64,000 nt of DNA from Chryseobacterium lathyri (GCF_030812195.1 NZ_JAUSSF010000003.1:682001-746000); one strand, 5' to 3'. Positions 17,907 to 25,907 are shown, numbered from the stretch's first letter. Made by a program: numbers and translations. The notes: generated from the letters alone by a model not told the origin.

Positions 17907-17945
17907 AAAATCCTTTAATACTCAATAGTATCAAAGGATTTTTTA
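17907..17945 (+). terminator. Terminator of the XRE gene
   Basis: AAAATCCTTT pairs with AAAGGATTTT, with an inner ATACT/AGTAT stem and a T tail. The convergent gene at 18028 may also use it. Confidence 0.85.
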
Positions 17946-18027
17946 TTGTGAATACCTTTTAATTCTCCCATCTTTTTGCAAGCAAAACCCCGCGATGTGA
18001 ATTCTTAACTGAACAGTAAAGTTAATC

Positions 18028-18324
18028 CTAAATCTCCTCAAGTGGATTCCAGAACAGTTTTTTGAAATCTTTTATTCTCAAATTTTCAACGGTAATGCCT
18101 TCTGCTTCCAGTCTTTTTTGAAATTCAGGAACTGATAATACTCCTGAACTGGATATGACACGATGTGCGGGTACATCTTCCGGGCATCCTCCCATCGCCT
18201 TCCCTACATGACGGGAGTGATTTGGATAACCTACCGCCTTAGCTATGGCACCATAAGAGGAAACTCTTCCTTTCGGGATAAGTCTTGTAATCTCATAAAT
18301 CTGTTGTTTAAAAATTTCATCCAT
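18028..18324 (-). CDS. Alkyltransferase-like (ATL) protein, MGMT family
   Basis: The 98-residue protein is the DNA-binding domain of O6-alkylguanine-DNA alkyltransferases (IPKGRVSSYGAIAKAVGYPNHSRHVGKAM). The active-site motif PCHR is PAHR here (residues 52-55), so the methyl-accepting cysteine is alanine. ATL proteins with this loss bind and flip O6-alkylguanine and hand it to nucleotide excision repair instead of removing the alkyl group. The function is inferred from the family. Confidence 0.9.
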   Translation of the reverse strand: MDEIFKQQIYEITRLIPKGRVSSYGAIAKAVGYPNHSRHVGKAMGGCPEDVPAHRVISSSGVLSVPEFQKRLEAEGITVENLRIKDFKKLFWNPLEEI

Positions 18325-18434
18325 AACTTAGCGATCTGTTTTATCGTGTTGAAAAATAGGCTTTAAAAACATCTTTCTGCATCATTTTTGGACTCTAAAC
18401 CATTCAATGATGTCTGATTTTAAATATTAAAGAT

Positions 18435-18581
18435 ATGAAAAAAACATTTTTTAAGCTGCTGAATGCAGTCAATAAAAAGCTGCTTCCAAAGTTGAGTAAT
18501 AAAGACCCGAACAAACTTACTAAAATTGAGAAAGGAATTCTGGCCTACCGGTATTTTGTGCTGATAAATTCGCTTGACTGA
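18435..18581 (+). CDS. 48-residue basic protein
   Basis: ATG at 18435, preceded by AAAGAT, encodes MKKTFFKLLNAVNKKLLPKL then SNKDPNKLTKIEKGILAYRY and ends VLINSLD. From memory, very similar short basic proteins ending in AYRYxVLxxxLD are common in Chryseobacterium and have sometimes been labelled SsrA-binding protein. There is no SmpB fold, so I do not adopt that name. Composition and conservation of the pattern make it likely real. Confidence 0.6.
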   Translation: MKKTFFKLLNAVNKKLLPKLSNKDPNKLTKIEKGILAYRYFVLINSLD

Positions 18582-18784
18582 CCTTTATGCAGAGGGAGGA
18601 ATAGAGGGCAGCATATCGGAACGAAATGGAGCCCGTAGCAGCCTGCTGTGAATCATGAAATAACGAGAGCGTACTTATAAAAAGTATTTATGGTGCTATT
18701 TCTTAATAGTTTTTATTTTGAAATAGGTTATCATTGATTTTAAGAACATTAAGTTGGGCTTCGCTAATGACAGTACAGAAAACA

Positions 18785-18811
18785 AAAACGCTCCAAATAA
18801 ATTGAAGCGTT
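18785..18811 (-). terminator. Terminator of the deoxyhypusine-synthase-like gene
   Basis: AACGCTCCAA and TTGAAGCGTT pair with one mismatch around ATAAA; the minus strand continues into a T-rich tail. Confidence 0.75.
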
Positions 18812-18831
18812 GATATTTTATAAGTTTATTC

Positions 18832-19806
18832 TTAAGAATTTTCTAAGATGTAAGAGAACATCAATGGCGCACAGATCGTAGCATCACTTTCAACGATGAA
18901 TTTCGGTGTCGTGATATCCAGTTTACCCCAAGTAATCTTCTCATTCGGAACTGCTCCTGAATATGAACCGTAAGATGTTGTAGAATCCGAAATCTGGCAG
19001 AAATAAGACCAGAAAGGAATATCATGCATTTCCATATCCTGATACAACATCGGCACTACACAGATCGGGAAATCTCCTGCAATACCTCCTCCGATCTGGA
19101 AGAATCCAACTCCTTTTCCTGCCGAATTTTTGGTATACCAGTCAGCAAGGTATGTCATATACTCGATTCCCGATTTCATAGTTGTTGCAGTAAGTTCACC
19201 TTTGATACAGTAAGAAGCGAAGATGTTCCCCATGGTAGAATCTTCCCATCCCGGAACTACAATCGGCAGGTTTTTCTCAGCTGCAGCAATCATCCATGAG
19301 TTTTCTCTTGGAATTTCATAATACTGCTCAAGAACCCCTGAAAGGATCATCTTGTACATGAATTCGTGCGGGAAATAACGCTCACCTTTAGCTTCTGCAT
19401 CTTTCCAGATCTCAACGATATGCTTCTGAAGTCTTCTGAAAGCTTCTTCTTCCGGAATACATGTATCTGTAACTCTGTTTAATCCTCTTTCCAAAAGGTC
19501 CCACTCATCCTGTGCCGTAAGATCTCTGTAATGCGGAACTCTTTCGTAGTGAGAGTGTGCCACAAGATTCATTAAATCTTCTTCAAGGTTGGCTCCTGTA
19601 CAAGAAATAAAATCAACTTTTCCCTGACGGATCATTTCTGCAAGGATCTTTCCCAATTCAGCAGTAGACATCGCTCCTGCTAAAGTGATCATCATTTTTC
19701 CGCCATCTTTAAGATGTGCAACATACCCTTTAGATGCATCTACCAATGCAGCTGCATTGAAGTGCAGGTAATATTTCTCTATAAATTCAGAAATCGGTTT
19801 GCTCAT
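18832..19806 (-). CDS. Deoxyhypusine synthase-like protein
   Basis: The 324-residue protein has the deoxyhypusine synthase fold signatures: TLAGAMSTAELG, SCTGANLEEDL, VPGWEDSTMGN and the C-terminal ITWGKLD. K295 in that last motif aligns with the human enzyme's aminobutyl-carrying Lys329. The segment corresponding to GGGxxKHH of the human enzyme is GGGIAGDFPI, so the His288 base is missing. Bacteria lack eIF5A, so a polyamine role such as homospermidine synthesis, or another aminobutyl transfer, is more likely. It is monocistronic. Confidence 0.88.
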   Translation of the reverse strand: MSKPISEFIEKYYLHFNAAALVDASKGYVAHLKDGGKMMITLAGAMSTAELGKILAEMIRQGKVDFISCTGANLEEDLMNLVAHSHYERVPHYRDLTAQDEWDLLERGLNRVTDTCIPEEEAFRRLQKHIVEIWKDAEAKGERYFPHEFMYKMILSGVLEQYYEIPRENSWMIAAAEKNLPIVVPGWEDSTMGNIFASYCIKGELTATTMKSGIEYMTYLADWYTKNSAGKGVGFFQIGGGIAGDFPICVVPMLYQDMEMHDIPFWSYFCQISDSTTSYGSYSGAVPNEKITWGKLDITTPKFIVESDATICAPLMFSYILENS

Positions 19807-19926
19807 TTTTTTAATTTTTGCAAAGATAAAACTTAAAAACGGAATGAAACATGCGTACTTAAAGAAACTCTTGCCTGAACATTCTTTTTTAACAAATGAT
19901 AAGAATAGCCTTAGCCATCAAGATTA

Positions 19927-19954
19927 TAAAAAAAGTACAGCCTAAGCTGTACTT
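19927..19954 (-). terminator. Terminator of the Rnk/GreA-like gene
   Basis: AAGTACAGC pairs exactly with GCTGTACTT around CTAA; the minus strand continues into seven T. Confidence 0.85.
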
Positions 19955-19971
19955 CATATAGATACACAGGA

Positions 19972-20352
19972 TTACCCGTGCCAAGATTCTACTTTTAAGA
20001 TTTCTATTTTCCTTTCTCCATCCCTGAAAGGCCAGTCGATGATATCTCCTACTTTATACCCAACCGTTGCCAGCGCAATATCAGATAAAATGGAATGCTT
20101 ATTTTTTGCCGGTTTCGCTTTCGCGGAGGCTACAAAAATATATTCGTGTTCAAAATTCTGAGTATGATCTTTGATTGTTACTTTTCTGTCAACAGTCACT
20201 ACATCAGCTGGAAGCTCTCTTCTTAAAACCTGTTTGGCTTTTCTCAGTTCTTCTGTAAGCTTTTTTTCTTCGGGTATGCTTACTTTTTTTCTTCTGAGTG
20301 TATCTTTTATAGCATCATAAATTCCGGTAGTTACAATAATATGATTGGACAT
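19972..20352 (-). CDS. GreA/GreB-family (Rnk-like) transcription factor
   Basis: The 126-residue protein has a short N-terminal helical region followed by the GreA/GreB C-terminal domain (PADVVTVDRKVTIKD, GYKVGDIIDWPFRDGERK). The full coiled-coil finger of GreA is missing, so the architecture resembles Rnk. It probably binds RNA polymerase near the secondary channel, but transcript-cleavage activity is not expected. A terminator follows. Confidence 0.85.
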   Translation of the reverse strand: MSNHIIVTTGIYDAIKDTLRRKKVSIPEEKKLTEELRKAKQVLRRELPADVVTVDRKVTIKDHTQNFEHEYIFVASAKAKPAKNKHSILSDIALATVGYKVGDIIDWPFRDGERKIEILKVESWHG

Positions 20353-20726
20353 TTTTTAATTTTTAAAGTAATGGGATGCAGTCACTCCATGATCCAATGC
20401 AGGATGTGAGACCTCGTCAGTCTTTCCCCTGTAGAAAACCGCAAAAAAATAATATGTGAAATTCGTTGGAATGTATTCCCTGCCCAGGATCCTGACAGGG
20501 CCTAATTAATAAAGTCCTTGGAACTTTTAAGAAAAGAATCTTTATGAAGGTACAGCAACGACAGCAAAAGGCCATTAGAGTGGCAGTCTGCAGATAAAGA
20601 AATAGTTGCTGTCATATTTAAATATTAATAATACTCTAAGATAGTCAAAAATCCTGACATGCGGAAAAAGCTTCTTACAAATTCCACATTCTGAACCCCA
20701 CAACTTTCATTCCGAATCTCAAATCC
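20353..20726. other. Intergenic region, no gene seen
   Basis: About 370 bp between the Rnk-like gene and arfB. It has patches of higher GC and a 10-bp palindrome CAGGATCCTG inside a weak CCCTG/CAGGG hairpin near 20480-20500. No open frame of note. Confidence 0.5.
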
Positions 20727-21119
20727 CTAAAACTTGAATTTCCTGTTCTCCTTTTTTTCAGAAATTTTCTTTTTGGTGTCCAGGCGTTTTTGTTTTTGTC
20801 CCTTTGACGGTTTTGTTGCCAGTCTTTTCTTTGGAACAATTAAAGCTTTATCGACTATTTCAATAATTTTCTCAATTGCCTTATTCTTGTTCATCAGTTG
20901 AGTTCTGCTCTCGGATACGGTAAGGAACAGATATCCTTCAGCATTGATCCTGTTTTTTAATTTAGTTTGGATCAGCTCCTTCTGATAGTCATTAAAAAAT
21001 TCAGATTCAGCAACAAGCCAAAGAACCGTAACGGAAGTTTCCACCTTATTTACGTTTTGTCCTCCTGCTCCACTGCTCCGGGAAGTTTTAAAGCTTAGTT
21101 CTTTTGAGAAGTCTTTCAT
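20727..21119 (-). CDS. arfB: Alternative ribosome-rescue factor ArfB (peptidyl-tRNA hydrolase)
   Basis: The 130-residue protein has the release-factor GGQ motif in SSGAGGQNVNKVET (GGQ at residues 19-21). It has a long basic C-terminal tail (KRLATKPSKGQKQKRLDTKKK) that in ArfB/YaeJ enters the empty mRNA channel. It hydrolyses peptidyl-tRNA on stalled ribosomes. The length is normal. It lies 60 nt downstream of menE on the same strand. Confidence 0.95.
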   Translation of the reverse strand: MKDFSKELSFKTSRSSGAGGQNVNKVETSVTVLWLVAESEFFNDYQKELIQTKLKNRINAEGYLFLTVSESRTQLMNKNKAIEKIIEIVDKALIVPKKRLATKPSKGQKQKRLDTKKKISEKKENRKFKF

Positions 21120-21179
21120 GTTTTTATATTTTTAGATTCACGAACCAGGAACCAAGGTATACAAGATGCCGGATAAAAA

Positions 21180-22208
21180 TTATAAACCTTCAGCTATTAT
21201 TTTTTGCAATTCTATTCTATTGACTTTACCGTTTGGGGTTCTTGGAATCTTTTCTGTGAAAATGATTTCTTTAGGTTGATGGAAGTTTTTTTCAAAAGGT
21301 ATTGCTGATATTTTTGATTTAAATTCAGCAGATACTTCTCCTTCTATAACCAGTATCAATTTCTGTCCCAAACTTTCATCTTTTATTCCGATAAAAACCG
21401 CCTCATTAGGAATCTCTTTTTTTACTAAAGCTTCCAATACTTCAGGGAAAATCTTGGCCCCTCCGGAATTAATGACATTGTCTATTCTCCCGAGAAATTT
21501 AAACTCTCTTTCATTTCTAATTTCAACTAAATCATTAGTTTGCAGAACCTCAGCATTCACATCGGGAGCAAAGATCTTCAGACAGCCTCTTTCGTCCACG
21601 CTAACGGAAACATTTTCGAAAGCTGTGAAATAATCTTCCGGTTCCGGCATTATCTGTTTAAGGGCAATATGTGAAAGAGTCTCGGACATTCCATAGGTTT
21701 CAAAGATACGGATATCCCTTAATCTTTCATTTTGGGCTATTTTTTTCTTTAGTGACTCTGAAACAGTTGCTCCCCCAATGATCAGGTTCTTTATCAAATG
21801 AAGATGTTCCAGTGAATTTTCCACCTGAAGCGGAGTCATTGCACAGAAATCTATTTCTTCGTTCAAATATTCAACAGGTTTTAATGACGGATTCGAAACG
21901 ATAAGCTTTAATTTTCTTTCAATGGAACGAACAACCATCATTTTACCTGAAATATATTCTACAGGCAAACATATTACTGCTTTATCCCCTTCTTTCAGCC
22001 CTAAAAAATTACAGGTCATCACCGCAGAATTCACCATTTTCTTTTTTTCGATTTCAAAAACTTTCGGTGCCCCTGTAGAACCCGAAGTTTGAACTTTTAC
22101 GGTATATCCATCAGAAAACCATTCGTCCAAAAAATTTTTAATTTTCTGTTCGAAATCTGTTTGAAAGGATAAATTATTAATATTGAGATTATTGAAGTCT
22201 ATCAGCAT
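21180..22208 (-). CDS. menE: o-Succinylbenzoate-CoA ligase (MenE-like AMP-binding enzyme)
   Basis: This 342-residue adenylate-forming enzyme is short, as in Bacteroidetes MenE. The P-loop VQTSGSTGAPKVFEIEK is near residue 40, the ETYGMSETLSHIA motif follows, then FLGRIDNVINSGGAKI and the catalytic lysine segment PRTPNGKVNRIEL near the C-terminus. It would activate o-succinylbenzoate for menaquinone synthesis. No other men genes are adjacent, so substrate assignment rests on size and sequence resemblance. Confidence 0.85.
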   Translation of the reverse strand: MLIDFNNLNINNLSFQTDFEQKIKNFLDEWFSDGYTVKVQTSGSTGAPKVFEIEKKKMVNSAVMTCNFLGLKEGDKAVICLPVEYISGKMMVVRSIERKLKLIVSNPSLKPVEYLNEEIDFCAMTPLQVENSLEHLHLIKNLIIGGATVSESLKKKIAQNERLRDIRIFETYGMSETLSHIALKQIMPEPEDYFTAFENVSVSVDERGCLKIFAPDVNAEVLQTNDLVEIRNEREFKFLGRIDNVINSGGAKIFPEVLEALVKKEIPNEAVFIGIKDESLGQKLILVIEGEVSAEFKSKISAIPFEKNFHQPKEIIFTEKIPRTPNGKVNRIELQKIIAEGL

Positions 22209-22261
22209 GATTGGGGTTAAATAAAAAGCAATGTAAATTTAAAAAAAACTTTAAAAAATTC

Positions 22262-22291
22262 TTGTATCTAAACAAAAAAGCTGTAAATTTG
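22262..22291 (+). promoter_or_regulatory. Promoter of the first tRNA-Gln gene
   Basis: TTG (22262-22264), exactly 19 nt, TAAATTTG (22284-22291). The tRNA begins 17 nt later. Confidence 0.85.
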
Positions 22292-22308
22292 CCTCACCAA
22301 AATAAAAC

Positions 22309-22379
22309 AGACCTATAGTGTAACGGTAGCACTCCGGTTTTTGGTACCGTCAGTCGGGGTTCGAATCCCTGTGGGTCTA
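22309..22379 (+). tRNA. tRNA-Gln (anticodon TTG), copy 1
   Basis: A 71-nt cloverleaf: the acceptor 5' strand AGACCTA pairs with TGGGTCT at 22372-22378; the anticodon loop is TTTTGGT, giving anticodon TTG; the T arm is CGGGG-TTCGAAT-CCCTG. The CCA end is not encoded. It is identical to the second copy. Confidence 0.95.
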
Positions 22380-22380
22380 C

Positions 22381-22412
22381 AAACCATCCTTTTTAAGGGT
22401 GGTTTTTGTTTT
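22381..22412 (+). terminator. Terminator of tRNA-Gln copy 1
   Basis: AACCATCC pairs with GGGTGGTT (one G-T wobble), followed by a T-rich run. Confidence 0.75.
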
Positions 22413-22547
22413 TTGGGGATTCAGACTTTTATTATTTTTAAGCTCATCTCACAATCAACCGGAATCCAGCTTTAAAAGTACAGCACAAAAAAACAAGATC
22501 AGGTCAAAAATAAGGCTTAATTCATTGGATTTTCTCCAAACAGCTCT

Positions 22548-22577
22548 TTGTGTGTAAAGAAAAAAATTGTAGATTTG
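22548..22577 (+). promoter_or_regulatory. Promoter of the second tRNA-Gln gene
   Basis: TTG (22548-22550), exactly 19 nt, TAGATTTG (22570-22577). The layout matches copy 1, although the spacer sequence differs. Confidence 0.85.
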
Positions 22578-22597
22578 CACCACCAAAAAATAAAAAT

Positions 22598-22668
22598 AGA
22601 CCTATAGTGTAACGGTAGCACTCCGGTTTTTGGTACCGTCAGTCGGGGTTCGAATCCCTGTGGGTCTA
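22598..22668 (+). tRNA. tRNA-Gln (anticodon TTG), copy 2
   Basis: Identical over 71 nt to the copy at 22309, with anticodon TTG and no encoded CCA. Flanking sequence is largely unrelated apart from promoter elements, so the genes are separate transcription units. Confidence 0.95.
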
Positions 22669-22678
22669 CAACTAAAAG

Positions 22679-22710
22679 AAAAACCACTTGAAAATCAAGT
22701 GGTTTTTCTT
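22679..22710. terminator. Terminator of tRNA-Gln copy 2
   Basis: AAAACCACTTGA pairs perfectly with TCAAGTGGTTTT around a short A loop, with T (plus) and A-rich (minus) flanks. It may also serve the convergent HTH genes. Confidence 0.85.
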
Positions 22711-22811
22711 TTCCCGTCAATATACTTATTTACAAAAAGTAATTTCAAAATATTACCTATATCTTTCTTACAGGGTTTCCAAAAATATATTAAAAAACAT
22801 TGCTAAAAATA

Positions 22812-23138
22812 TTAAGTTACCCTATATTTTTTCTTCCATTTGGCAATACTATTGCGGCTTAATTTAAATTTTATAGCAATCTGAGTATTGTTGAGCTTAT
22901 ATTCTTTTTGATATTCAATAATTTCCTTTACCGTTTGTTCACAGTAAGAACGAAGCTTTTGATTGAAAATAACCGCTTCTTTATCCTGCTCTCCAAATAT
23001 TATTTTATTCAGTGCAATAATATCCAAAGTGGAAAGCATTTTCTTGTTTAATATTCCCTGGCATACAGATATCTTATGTGGATATTTTCTATCTAAAATA
23101 TCAGTATAAATTTTTTTATAATCAGGAGCATCATTCAT
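22812..23138 (-). CDS. HTH protein, transposase-OrfA-like (second of a pair)
   Basis: The 108-residue protein ends in a helix-turn-helix resembling IS3-type OrfA proteins (EIIEYQKEYKLNNTQIAIKF, LSRNSIAKWKKKY). The N-terminus (PDYKKIYTDILDRKYPHK) and LSTLDIIALNKIIFG match a protein I recall as frequent in Chryseobacterium genomes. No catalytic transposase domain or inverted repeats are nearby. It lies 4 nt after the 23143-23577 gene. A regulatory role is possible but unproven. Confidence 0.7.
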   Translation of the reverse strand: MNDAPDYKKIYTDILDRKYPHKISVCQGILNKKMLSTLDIIALNKIIFGEQDKEAVIFNQKLRSYCEQTVKEIIEYQKEYKLNNTQIAIKFKLSRNSIAKWKKKYRVT

Positions 23139-23142
23139 ATCT

Positions 23143-23577
23143 TCATTGTTTTTTAGAATTACTATATTTACTAAGCCATTTGTAAAGAGTGGTTTTTGGA
23201 ATTTTATATTCTCTTATGACCTGTGCTTTGGATTTTTCTCCACTCTCTACAAGACCGAGAATAAATTCGATGATTTCTTTTGTATAAATATTTTTTCTGA
23301 AAGATGGGAGTTGTGTAACCCCATTATTGTATTCCATAGACGCCTGTGGCGAATAGAAAATAAGATGCTGAGAGTATAGTCTGAAAAAGTCATACTCTAA
23401 TAGCTTACTCCATTTTAATAATATATCTGCCTCTAAAGATTGCTTTTCATACATTTTTTCAATATCCTCTTCAGGACATTTAAGAAAATTACATATCCTT
23501 TTTATATTGATGTTGCATTCTAAAACTCTCTGCCTGATTAATTGTCCGATATATATTTCTTTAAGATCTGGTCCCAT
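23143..23577 (-). CDS. HTH protein, transposase-OrfA-like (first of a pair)
   Basis: The 144-residue protein has an N-terminal helical part (EIYIGQLIRQRVLECNINIK, ICNFLKCPEEDIEKMYE) resembling a Cro-like fold. LLKWSKLLEYDFFRLYSQHL follows, then a C-terminal HTH (ESGEKSKAQVIREYKIPKTT, LYKWLSKY) like that of its partner. The two genes are 4 nt apart and clearly form one transcript. I know of such pairs only as a recurring Chryseobacterium feature of unknown function. Confidence 0.7.
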   Translation of the reverse strand: MGPDLKEIYIGQLIRQRVLECNINIKRICNFLKCPEEDIEKMYEKQSLEADILLKWSKLLEYDFFRLYSQHLIFYSPQASMEYNNGVTQLPSFRKNIYTKEIIEFILGLVESGEKSKAQVIREYKIPKTTLYKWLSKYSNSKKQ

Positions 23578-23596
23578 ATTTTTAAGTTATATGAAA

Positions 23597-23633
23597 GCCT
23601 CCATTTTGTAAATAAGAATTGATGAGTGGAGGC
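23597..23633 (-). promoter_or_regulatory. Leader hairpin of the HTH pair
   Basis: GCCTCCA (23597-23603) and TGGAGGC (23627-23633) are exact complements with a 23-nt loop. On the minus strand TTTCAT follows, 20 nt before the first gene's start. It could be an attenuator or a binding site. Confidence 0.4.
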
Positions 23634-23944
23634 AAAAAATTAATATTATACTCTTGACTTGATGGATTCACTTATACTTTAAAGTATTGTATCACTTTTT
23701 GGTGAGATGAACCTGGATCTTGTTGTACAGTCAGGCCCGATAGATTTGCAATTTTACATGATTATAATAAGTGAAACAAAAAACCAGACTTTACTTATAT
23801 ATTACAGCTTCTACATTTCAATCAGGAGCAATACAAAATATTACTTTTAAAATCAATACAATGCAAACAGTCAGCGCTCCGGAATTATCTTATCTCATGG
23901 CTTAAAGTATGTAAAAATCACGGAAAACAATAATAATATGTGAC
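23634..23944. other. Intergenic region, no gene seen
   Basis: AT-rich sequence between the divergent HTH pair and the TPR regulator. A 47-codon frame at 23707-23850 has no support beyond being open. Confidence 0.5.
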
Positions 23945-23961
23945 ATGTAACACCTATGTAA
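23945..23961 (+). promoter_or_regulatory. ATGTAA direct-repeat box upstream of the TPR/HTH gene
   Basis: ATGTAA (23945-23950), CACCT, ATGTAA (23956-23961): the same 11-bp-period pair found before the four surface-protein genes. It also sits inside TGACAT...ATGTCA. No TTG/-7 pair follows at the usual distance, and the TPR gene starts 243 nt downstream, so its role here is uncertain. Confidence 0.5.
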
Positions 23962-24130
23962 TATGTCATTTTAATCATTCATCTTCTTAAATCTATAACA
24001 TTGTCGGAAAAACACAGATTCCTATAATTAATAAGAAATTCTGTTCATAGAGACTGTACTTGAAAAGCTGAAGCCAATGGATGAATTAAACACTTAAGAA
24101 CGAATAAAAAAAATTAAGAATAAATCAAAC

Positions 24131-24156
24131 AATTAATCATTTTATGATTAATTTTG
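24131..24156 (+). promoter_or_regulatory. Palindrome overlapping a -7 element before the TPR/HTH gene
   Basis: AATTAATCA (24131-24139) and TGATTAATT (24145-24153) are perfect 9-bp arms with a 5-nt centre. The right arm overlaps TAATTTTG (24149-24156), a -7 box about 48 nt before the start codon. A protein bound here would block the promoter. Confidence 0.5.
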
Positions 24157-24203
24157 TATATATAAATTTATTTTAACTGAAATAAAGACACAAAACATTT
24201 AAT

Positions 24204-25634
24204 ATGATGAAATTTTTTATTTTCTTTTTCCCATTATTAATATTTGCACAACAAAAAATTACCCCTCAGTATATTGATGCGGAATATGATAAAGCAGAAA
24301 CCTTTCGTAAAGAAGGAAAATATAATGAATATGTTAAAAAAAACCTGATTCTCCTAAAGGAATCCAGAAAGACAAACTACTCTAAAGGAATTGCGCTAGG
24401 TTATTTACATCTTGCTGGCAGTTATTCATATGCAAAGGATTATAAAAAGGGATTAGAGTATCTAAAACTGGCAAGGAATGAAGAATATGCAGATAATAAT
24501 CCGGAATTTCAAATTTTAATTAAAAGATATCTAGGCTTTAATTATTATAATATGGGGCTTTATCAGGAAGCCATTACTGCGTTTAAAGATGTTGTGTCCT
24601 TATCAGATGAACTTCCGGCAGATACTTCAAAATATTTTAAGTCGGCTGCTTATATTGAAATGGGGATCGTTTATAAAGATCAGAATAAACTGGATTCTTC
24701 CGGAATATCTTTGAGGAAAGGGCTTACTATTTTACGGAATAGAAAAATAACGTCCGAATCAAAAGTAACTTTAATGATCTATTCTTTAGTACTGATTGAA
24801 ATCGATGTTTATGAAAATAAAATTGATTCGGCTGAAATAAAACTTAAATCACTTGAAGCCAATGCAACAAAAATTCTCGGAAATTATAACTTCCAGCTAT
24901 ATAAAGTAAAAGGCCTGATCCATGAGCATAAAAAAGAGTATGATTCAGCTATTTCATATTATCAACAGGCAATCCCATTAGCTAAAAACGTCAGGAATGT
25001 TACTCAGATCCAATGGCTGTATAATGCCATCTCCAACGTGTATCAGAAAACAGGTGATAAGGATTCGGCTGAAAAATATTTCCAAAAGTATACAACTATT
25101 AAGGATAGTCTGGCCAATGCTAAACAACCTGCTATTGAAAATACAGTAAAAGAATTAGTTAATCAAAAAGAAAATGAAATAAAAACCAAGAGTAAATTTC
25201 TGGTTTATATAATATGGATTGGAGCTTTTGGTATCATTCTTTTTATTCTATTGGCTATAAAAAGAATACGCAGAAAAAATAAAATTTTGGATGTAAAAGA
25301 ACAGGAAACCCAGGCATTAAACAAAAAACTTAATCTTGCTTTTGAAGAGGTTGTACGACTTGCAAAAAATAACGACCCTGAATTCCTTACAAGATTTCAG
25401 GAAGTGTATCCTAATTTTTTTCCAAAATTATTACAAATAGAACCCCAATTACAAAATAGTGAATTAAAATTTTGTGCTTTACTGTTTCTAAATTTTTCTT
25501 CTAAAGACATAGCAACTTATACATTTGTTCAGCCACAATCTATACAAACCAGAAAGAACAGATTGAGAAAAAAGCTGAATATTCCCTCCGAAGAAGACAT
25601 TTACATCTGGATGAAAAATATTAGCAGTCAATAA
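24204..25634 (+). CDS. Membrane-bound TPR regulator with C-terminal HTH
   Basis: The 476-residue protein has a signal peptide (MMKFFIFFFPLLIFAQQ), about six tetratricopeptide-like repeats (AITAFKDVVSLSDEL, AISYYQQAIPLAK) to residue 310, one membrane helix at about 331-353 (FLVYIIWIGAFGIILFILL), a coiled coil, and a LuxR-like HTH at about 420-465 (LKFCALLFLNFSSKDIATYT, SIQTRKNRLRKKLNI). Topology implies a periplasmic TPR sensor and a cytoplasmic DNA-binding end. It sits beside four similarly promoted surface genes and is the obvious candidate to control them. Confidence 0.85.
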   Translation: MMKFFIFFFPLLIFAQQKITPQYIDAEYDKAETFRKEGKYNEYVKKNLILLKESRKTNYSKGIALGYLHLAGSYSYAKDYKKGLEYLKLARNEEYADNNPEFQILIKRYLGFNYYNMGLYQEAITAFKDVVSLSDELPADTSKYFKSAAYIEMGIVYKDQNKLDSSGISLRKGLTILRNRKITSESKVTLMIYSLVLIEIDVYENKIDSAEIKLKSLEANATKILGNYNFQLYKVKGLIHEHKKEYDSAISYYQQAIPLAKNVRNVTQIQWLYNAISNVYQKTGDKDSAEKYFQKYTTIKDSLANAKQPAIENTVKELVNQKENEIKTKSKFLVYIIWIGAFGIILFILLAIKRIRRKNKILDVKEQETQALNKKLNLAFEEVVRLAKNNDPEFLTRFQEVYPNFFPKLLQIEPQLQNSELKFCALLFLNFSSKDIATYTFVQPQSIQTRKNRLRKKLNIPSEEDIYIWMKNISSQ

Positions 25635-25847
25635 TGTACTTACTCTTAGCAACTCAATACTACTAATAGTTCCTTTATTTAGTTAAGTTTCGTCGAGAAA
25701 AATTTTAATTTTTTAGAGAAATCTAATGATAAGATCAACTTTCCATACATTATTTTTCCGGCCAATAAGCCGGATGTGGAAAATACTCCCTTTATTAGTC
25801 GGATCAATTTAAAGTCACTTAATAATGATATTCAACCGATTACAATA

Positions 25848-25907
25848 ATGTAACACCTATGTAATAGGTGTTTTTTATTGAATAAACAAGTCTATCACTC
25901 AAATTTG
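25848..25907 (+). promoter_or_regulatory. Operator-promoter of the S74 surface gene (copy 1)
   Basis: Direct repeats ATGTAA at 25848-25853 and 25859-25864, 13 nt, TTG (25878-25880), exactly 19 nt, CAAATTTG (25900-25907). The second ATGTAA is part of an inverted repeat (AACACCTAT, GTA, ATAGGTGTT). The gene starts 85 nt after the -7 box. Confidence 0.7.

Noticed and set aside
22812..23577. Complete insertion sequence
   Set aside because: No DDE/rve domain, no terminal inverted repeats and no target duplication could be found around the HTH pair.
23707..23850. 47-codon frame between the HTH pair and the TPR gene
   Set aside because: No promoter, no recognisable composition or family, and not near enough to a gene to be coupled.
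25852..25872. Inverted repeat plus T run before the S74 gene as a terminator of the TPR gene
   Set aside because: It recurs at fixed spacing from four promoters, loses pairing in two copies, and lies over 200 bp past the TPR stop, so an operator fits better. Dual use is not excluded.
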